Source: an uncultured Eubacteriales bacterium
GTDB lineage: Bacteria; Bacillota; Clostridia; Oscillospirales; Oscillospiraceae
DNA length: 64,000 nucleotides
Assembly: GCA_900546515.1 (NCBI GenBank)
Contig: URDG01000005.1
Coordinates: 1-64,000, forward strand
Direction of reading: 5' to 3'
The notes under the pieces are model-generated. The model worked only from the letters and a program-made list of their open reading frames with translations, did not search any database and had not been told where the DNA came from. The translations under genes and the position numbers were made by a program. Below, in pieces: positions 59,743 through 64,000 of this stretch; position 1 is the first letter of the stretch, and each line of letters starts with the position of its first letter.

Positions 59743-60771
59743 TCAGCGGGTGGTATCTACCTTTATCTCACCCGAAACGATCTTGGCGGCAAGCGCCTCG
59801 ACCTCTGCCTTGACCTCGCTGGGTACCTGCTGGGTCATGCTGTCATCACCGTAACCGATGCCGACATAGCCCGTGGACATATCGGCGATCCATGTGGTGC
59901 CCCACTTGGAGCTGTCGCCGCTGATGAGCTCTGATACTGCATCATAAATGGAATTGCCGACTTCTTTCTTCATCGAGCAGATGATAACATCGGGGTCGAT
60001 GTACTTCTGGTCACTGTCAACGCCAATGGCGTAGAAGCCGCGCTCCTTGGCCGCCTCGAATACACCGTCACCGCAGGCGGATGCGATCTGGAAGATAACG
60101 TCCGCCCCCTGTTCGTTGAGGGCTATTGCACAGTCCTTGCCAACAGCGGGGTCATCATAGGTGTTGGAGTAATTCTTTACGCACTTTATGTCCTTGCCCT
60201 TTTCAGCACCGTAGTAATTTGCGCCCTGCTCGTAGCCAACGATAAAATCGTTGATCGTGTCGGCATCCTCGCCGCCTACCGCGCCCACAGTGCCGGATTC
60301 GGACATTGCCGCGGCAATATAGCCTGCGAGGAAAGAGCCCTCATTCTGAGCATAAGTGATGTTGAGGACGTTCTCAACCGGCGCAGAGGTAGCATTGTCG
60401 ATCCATATCCACTTTACCTCGGGGTAATCGAGAGCAATAGTCTCAACATTATAGAACTCCCAGCCGACACAGACGACAACATCGGCCTTCTCGGCAGCAT
60501 TCTTCATCTGAATATCATGGTTTTCATTGTTGCACTCAATAGTAATGGCGTTGACGCCGTGATCTGCGACAAGCCGGTCAAGCCCTTCCTTGGATGAATC
60601 ATAGAAAGAGCGGTCTCCGAACTTTCCCGCAACCACAACTGCGACCGTCAGCGCCTTGCTGTCGGATGCCTCATCTGATTTTGCGGCCGTCCCGCTGCTG
60701 CCGCAGGCTGTAAAAGCGGCCGTGCACAGTATCATAGCGGTGCAGAGGATAAGCGTAAGTATTTTTTTCAT
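59743..60771 (-). CDS. BMP family nucleoside-binding lipoprotein
   Basis: BMP-family lipoproteins capture nucleosides for ABC import. The 342-residue protein has signal and lipobox MKKILTLILCTAMILCTAAFTACG (Cys22), then KFGDRSFYDSSKEGLDRL, NYYGAEKGKD, ADVIFQIASACGDGVFEAAKERGFYAIGVDSDQKYIDPDVI, and STGYVGIGYGDDSM. It is the promoter-proximal gene of the ABC operon. A -35 TTGCTA and -10 TATAAT lie upstream. Confidence 0.93.
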   Translation of the reverse strand: MKKILTLILCTAMILCTAAFTACGSSGTAAKSDEASDSKALTVAVVVAGKFGDRSFYDSSKEGLDRLVADHGVNAITIECNNENHDIQMKNAAEKADVVVCVGWEFYNVETIALDYPEVKWIWIDNATSAPVENVLNITYAQNEGSFLAGYIAAAMSESGTVGAVGGEDADTINDFIVGYEQGANYYGAEKGKDIKCVKNYSNTYDDPAVGKDCAIALNEQGADVIFQIASACGDGVFEAAKERGFYAIGVDSDQKYIDPDVIICSMKKEVGNSIYDAVSELISGDSSKWGTTWIADMSTGYVGIGYGDDSMTQQVPSEVKAEVEALAAKIVSGEIKVDTTR

Positions 60772-60816
60772 TGTTCATACCTCTTTCATTTTTTTATTCC
60801 CGTGGAATCTGATTTG

Positions 60817-60845
60817 ATTATACCGTTTGACATGAATTTTAGCAA
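60817..60845 (-). promoter_or_regulatory. sigma-A promoter of the bmpA operon
   Basis: On the minus strand TTGCTA (60845-60840), a 17-bp spacer and TATAAT (60822-60817) are present, about 45 bp upstream of the bmpA start. A perfect -10 and good spacing support it. Confidence 0.6.
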
Positions 60846-60984
60846 GCCCAAAGTAATATGTTATTATATTGGCAGGCTTAAACGTAAGTTAAGAAATCTT
60901 CATTAAACATTAATAGTATAAAAGCCCTGTAAGTGCTATAATCTCCGACGTACCAAAGCATTAAATATATCTCGGAGGAATGAA

Positions 60985-63414
60985 ATGAAACTCAAAATGA
61001 AAAACATCACTGCGTTGGTGCTTGCTGCCGTGATTGCGTTCGGTCTCACTGCATGCGGAAGCAATTCCGGCAGCAGCGGTACTGCCCCCGCCGAAAGCGC
61101 AAAAGAGCCGGATGCCGCTCCGACGCCGGAGTACACATATAAGGCAGATTTTAAAAGCCTTGACAACGACGACGGCCGCGCTGAGTTTGCACCGCTCTCT
61201 ATGACCAGCGACGGCATGTACATAGCCGTTCAGGAGAAAGTAGGCGAGAACATCCCTGATGGCGTTACGCCGGAGTATGAGGGGCAGTACGACATAACAG
61301 AATTGCGGCTGTGCTTCATGAGCATGGACGGAAAAATCACAAAGCTTGAAAACTACCTGCCGCTCAAGTCTGATATTGACGGCACCGGCAAGCGTGATTA
61401 CGTCTCCAATTCATATCCCCAGTACACCGCAATAGATTCGGACGGAAATCTTGTTGTTCTTGAACAGGTCATAACCTCATGGTCCGAGGCTCCTGAAGAC
61501 ATCAAGTCAGACGATCCTGACTACTTCAACTACAGCTGCGGCGGCACGGACAGCTACATCCGTGTGCTTGACAGCACAGGCAGTGATCTGAGCTGCAGCA
61601 AAATTGACCTGAACAGTGATGCTTACATAAACAACATCTGCATAGATGCCAGCGGAAATATTGTGATCGGCATGGACAACTCCGTTTCGGTATACAGGCC
61701 CGACGGCGAGAAGCTCTATGATGCCGGTACGAACAACAATTACCTCTATAGTATCACAACTCTCCGTGATGGGCGCATCGCCGGTCTTATCTATGAAAAT
61801 GGCACTGTTGTGCGTATTCTTGACAACACCGCCAAGGCTTTCTCAGATGAATCCTGGACCATCAACGACTCGGCATATGAGCTTGTCTCCGGCGGCGGCG
61901 ACTATGACTTTTACTTCACGGCCGGCAGCAGTTTTTACGGCTATTCCCTCGAAGACAGTGAGTCCACTGCTCTATTTAACTGGGTCGACTGCGATGTCGT
62001 CAGCGACTATATGCACGGTATCACCGTCGGCGCGGACGGCGTTGTCCGCGGATTTGAAACGCTCTACAATAACAACAGCAAGATCGAGTCAATAAGCTTT
62101 GTGACTGTGTCAAAGGTCCCTTATGACTCTGTGCCGCAGAAAGAGCATCTGACCCTCGCCACTGTCAACTATGACAGCGGCATGTGCGATGCGATCGTAA
62201 AATTCAACCGCTCCAACGACAAGTATCATATAGACATAAAAGACTACTACGAGATGACCGGCAGCAGCGACTACAGCGCCGCGCTGACAAAGCTCACAAC
62301 AGAGCTTATGGCCGGGAATCTGCCGGATCTTATTGATCTAAGCTCCAATGTCCCATACGCGCAGCTTGCGGCAAAGGGCTTGCTTGAGGATCTGTATCCC
62401 TACATCGATGCCGACCCCGAACTCAGCCGCGATGATTTTTTTCCAAACATTCTCTCAGCCTATGAGGTAGACGGAAAACTCTGCGCCGCAGTCTCCGGCT
62501 TCGGCATAGTGACTGTAGAGGGCGCAAGCTCCGTTGTCGGCGATACTCCGGGCTGGACCTATGACGATTACTACGCCGCACTCGCCTCCATGCCCGAGGG
62601 CTGTCAGGGTTTCGATTATAACTTCACCAAGGAGACAATGCTTCAGATAGGCCTTGCCATTGATATGGACACCTACATGAGCTGGTCTACCGGCAAATGC
62701 AATTTTGACAGCGATGAATTCAAACAGCTTCTCGAATTTGCAAATCAGTTCCCCTCTGACTCGGATATGGAAAACTATGAGCCAAGCGATGAGGACAGCA
62801 GCTTCTACCGCATCTCTCAGGGGCTGCAAATGCTCCAGCAGGTGTCCGTATTCAATTTCAGCGAATACAGCAATGACAATATTTTCGGGTCTGACGTGAC
62901 ATATATCGGCTTTCCGAACAGCACCGGCGAGCCCGGCGACGTTATTTCAGGCATCGACGGTCTGGGTATGACCACCGCCTGCCGCAACAAGGATGCTGCA
63001 TGGCAACTCCTGCGTACCTACTTGACAGAGGATTACCAGAAAAACAGCTACTACTTACCCACAAACAAAAACGCCTTTAATACTCTTTTGAAGAACGCCA
63101 TGAAAATTGAGTATGAAACGGATGCAAACGGAAACATTCTTCTTGACGAGAACGGTGAGAAGAAACGTCTGATCGTCGGAGTAATGTACGATGGTACTAA
63201 TTATACATACATGTACAGTGGCATTTCCGAGGAGCGCGCGCAGACAATACAGGAGCTCGTCAGCAGCGCTTCAAAGCTTCTCAATTATGACAAGAGTATC
63301 CTTGACATTGTGACCGAGCAGGCGCAGGCATATTTTGCAGGCCAGAAAAGCGTCGACGAAGTTGCAAAGCTCGTACAAAGCAAGGCTAGTATCTATGTAA
63401 ATGAACAGCGATAA
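60985..63414 (+). CDS. lipoprotein with beta-propeller-like front and extracellular solute-binding domain
   Basis: The 809-residue lipoprotein has signal and lipobox AFGLTACG (Cys24 region), an Ala/Pro/Ser spacer, a first half (about 50-385) of Asp/Gly-rich strand repeats (DSDGNLVVLEQVI, DASGNIVIGMD, TTLRDGRIAGLIYENG, VGADGVVRGFETL) that look like propeller blades, and a second half (about 390-780) with a family 1-type solute-binding fold (AALTKLTTELMAGNLPDLIDL, AAKGLLEDLYPYIDAD, TACRNKDAAWQLLRTYL). GGAGG precedes ATG 60985. No permease or ATPase of this type is within the window. Confidence 0.82.
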   Translation: MKLKMKNITALVLAAVIAFGLTACGSNSGSSGTAPAESAKEPDAAPTPEYTYKADFKSLDNDDGRAEFAPLSMTSDGMYIAVQEKVGENIPDGVTPEYEGQYDITELRLCFMSMDGKITKLENYLPLKSDIDGTGKRDYVSNSYPQYTAIDSDGNLVVLEQVITSWSEAPEDIKSDDPDYFNYSCGGTDSYIRVLDSTGSDLSCSKIDLNSDAYINNICIDASGNIVIGMDNSVSVYRPDGEKLYDAGTNNNYLYSITTLRDGRIAGLIYENGTVVRILDNTAKAFSDESWTINDSAYELVSGGGDYDFYFTAGSSFYGYSLEDSESTALFNWVDCDVVSDYMHGITVGADGVVRGFETLYNNNSKIESISFVTVSKVPYDSVPQKEHLTLATVNYDSGMCDAIVKFNRSNDKYHIDIKDYYEMTGSSDYSAALTKLTTELMAGNLPDLIDLSSNVPYAQLAAKGLLEDLYPYIDADPELSRDDFFPNILSAYEVDGKLCAAVSGFGIVTVEGASSVVGDTPGWTYDDYYAALASMPEGCQGFDYNFTKETMLQIGLAIDMDTYMSWSTGKCNFDSDEFKQLLEFANQFPSDSDMENYEPSDEDSSFYRISQGLQMLQQVSVFNFSEYSNDNIFGSDVTYIGFPNSTGEPGDVISGIDGLGMTTACRNKDAAWQLLRTYLTEDYQKNSYYLPTNKNAFNTLLKNAMKIEYETDANGNILLDENGEKKRLIVGVMYDGTNYTYMYSGISEERAQTIQELVSSASKLLNYDKSILDIVTEQAQAYFAGQKSVDEVAKLVQSKASIYVNEQR

Positions 63415-63425
63415 AACATGAATTA

Positions 63426-63468
63426 AAAGGCCTCCGGCCGCGCCGTATGCGCAATGCCGGCGGCCTTT
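63426..63468 (+). terminator. terminator of the solute-binding lipoprotein gene
   Basis: AAAGGCCTCCGGC (63426-63438) pairs with GCCGGCGGCCTTT (63456-63468) with one mismatch and a 17-base loop, 12 bp after the stop. A short T-containing stretch follows. Confidence 0.65.
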
Positions 63469-63538
63469 CCTATACTATTAACAGTCTTATCAGCCTCAGT
63501 GCAGCCGGCGAACACTGGCATGAAAATTACACAGCAAA

Positions 63539-63566
63539 ACCGCCGTCCGGAATTCCGGACGGCGGT
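63539..63566. terminator. palindromic hairpin beside the S1-domain gene
   Basis: ACCGCCGTCCGG and CCGGACGGCGGT (63539-63550 and 63555-63566) are exact complements around AATT. It lies 22 bp past the S1-domain stop; on the minus strand TTTTGCTGTG follows, so it is a likely terminator of that gene. Confidence 0.65.
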
Positions 63567-63587
63567 AATTTTGTATAACGTATGGAA

Positions 63588-64000
63588 TTACTCTGCGTCA
63601 GCAGGATCTTCCTCGGGAGCAATGCCGGTGGCCTTGCCAGACTCGGAGACCTCGTAAACGAGAGCGTCCTCAGCGGGCTCATCCTCGACCTCTTCCTCTT
63701 CTGCCTTGACAGCAGCGGGTGCGGGCTCGGAAAGAGCACGGATGGAGAGGGATATCTTGTGCTTATCTTCGTCGATAGCAGTGATCTTTGCCTCGACCTC
63801 ATCACCGACGGAGAGAACATCCTCAGGCTTGCCGATACGGCGGTTTGCGATCTGGGAGATGTGAATAAGACCATCTACGCCGTCAACTACCTCAGCAAAA
63901 GCGCCGAAAGGCATGAGCTTGACGACCTTGACAGAAGCAACGTCACCGACAGAGTACTTTCTGGTGAACACGGTCCAGGGATTGGCCTCGGGATCCTTGT
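63588..64000 (-). CDS. S1 RNA-binding domain protein, ribosomal protein S1-like (5' part outside window)
   Basis: The C-terminal 137 residues of a larger protein enter from the right edge. They hold an S1 domain (YSVGDVASVKVVKLMPFGAFAEVVDGVDGLIHISQI, then DEVEAKITAIDEDKHKISLSIRAL) followed by a Glu/Ala-rich acidic tail (EEEEVEDEPAEDALVYEV). This is the pattern of ribosomal protein S1/RpsA relatives in Clostridia, which have a low-complexity acidic end; a single-domain general S1 protein is also possible. The frame is open from 64000 with no start visible. Confidence 0.85.
   Translation of the reverse strand, partial: KDPEANPWTVFTRKYSVGDVASVKVVKLMPFGAFAEVVDGVDGLIHISQIANRRIGKPEDVLSVGDEVEAKITAIDEDKHKISLSIRALSEPAPAAVKAEEEEVEDEPAEDALVYEVSESGKATGIAPEEDPADAE

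Noticed and set aside
1..64000. tRNA, rRNA or CRISPR loci
   Set aside because: I saw no cloverleaf with a conserved GGTTCGAATC-type arm, no rRNA sequence and no regularly spaced repeats. A covariance search would be needed to rule out small RNAs.

Overview
The window looks like two genomes joined end to end. Bases 1 to about 7,033 read as a Bacteroidota chromosome, Prevotella- or Bacteroides-like: a hisH-hisA-hisF operon, an ABC-F ATPase, a small lipoprotein, a WalJ-like metallo-beta-lactamase and the C-terminal half of uvrA, with Bacteroidota-style promoter elements (TAnnTTTG). From about 7,034 to the end the content is Bacillota/Clostridia, most likely a spore-forming gut Oscillospiraceae/Ruminococcaceae relative. 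The switch falls inside one open frame that fuses the front of a VirD4/TraG coupling protein to the back of UvrA. The simplest reading is a chimeric contig.

Layout: 7.0-10.6 kb is the edge of a Clostridial conjugative element (TraG, PcfB, HTH initiator-like protein, TTRAP-like protein, then a hairpin-rich terminus). 10.6-14.0 kb carries an ArsC/Spx-like protein, RNase J, RecR and Rpe. 14.1-18.1 kb holds an XpaC-TelA-LemA-TPM envelope operon plus a YbaK-type deacylase. 18.2-33.4 kb is a long leftward block: complete spoIIIAA-AH, asp23, nusB, xseA, xseB, ispA, dxs, tlyA, nadK, argR, recN, a C_GCAxxG_C_C protein and tyrS. 33.5-39.1 kb has a small membrane protein, a HAD phosphatase, a nitroreductase, a degenerate P-type ATPase, a VanZ protein, a glycolipid-type glycosyltransferase and an alpha/beta SASP. 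39.2-43.7 kb is a flavoprotein island (two FMN reductases, flavodoxin, DUF3793, AraC regulator, MOSC) next to a pseudogene scar. 43.9-50.6 kb carries galactokinase, an ECF cobalt/nickel transporter (CbiMN fusion, CbiQ, CbiO), malic enzyme and fumarase. 50.6-56.0 kb holds a PdaB-like deacetylase, a PfkB kinase, a lyxose isomerase-like cupin, NagA and a MogA-MoaE fusion. 56.1-60.8 kb is a complete BMP-type nucleoside ABC transporter, followed by an orphan beta-propeller/solute-binding lipoprotein and the 3' end of an S1-domain gene.

Sporulation genes (spoIIIA, SASP, PdaB-like) indicate an endospore-former. Isoprenoid (dxs, ispA), DNA repair (recN, recR, xseAB) and central carbon (malic enzyme, fumarase) functions are ordinary housekeeping. 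The most unusual items are the TraG/UvrA junction, a P-type ATPase homologue that has lost its phosphorylated aspartate, a SpoIIIAG too short to hold the beta-insertion of the B. subtilis channel ring, the MogA-MoaE fusion and a 27-bp perfect inverted repeat at 40.9 kb. I saw no CRISPR array, rRNA or tRNA gene.
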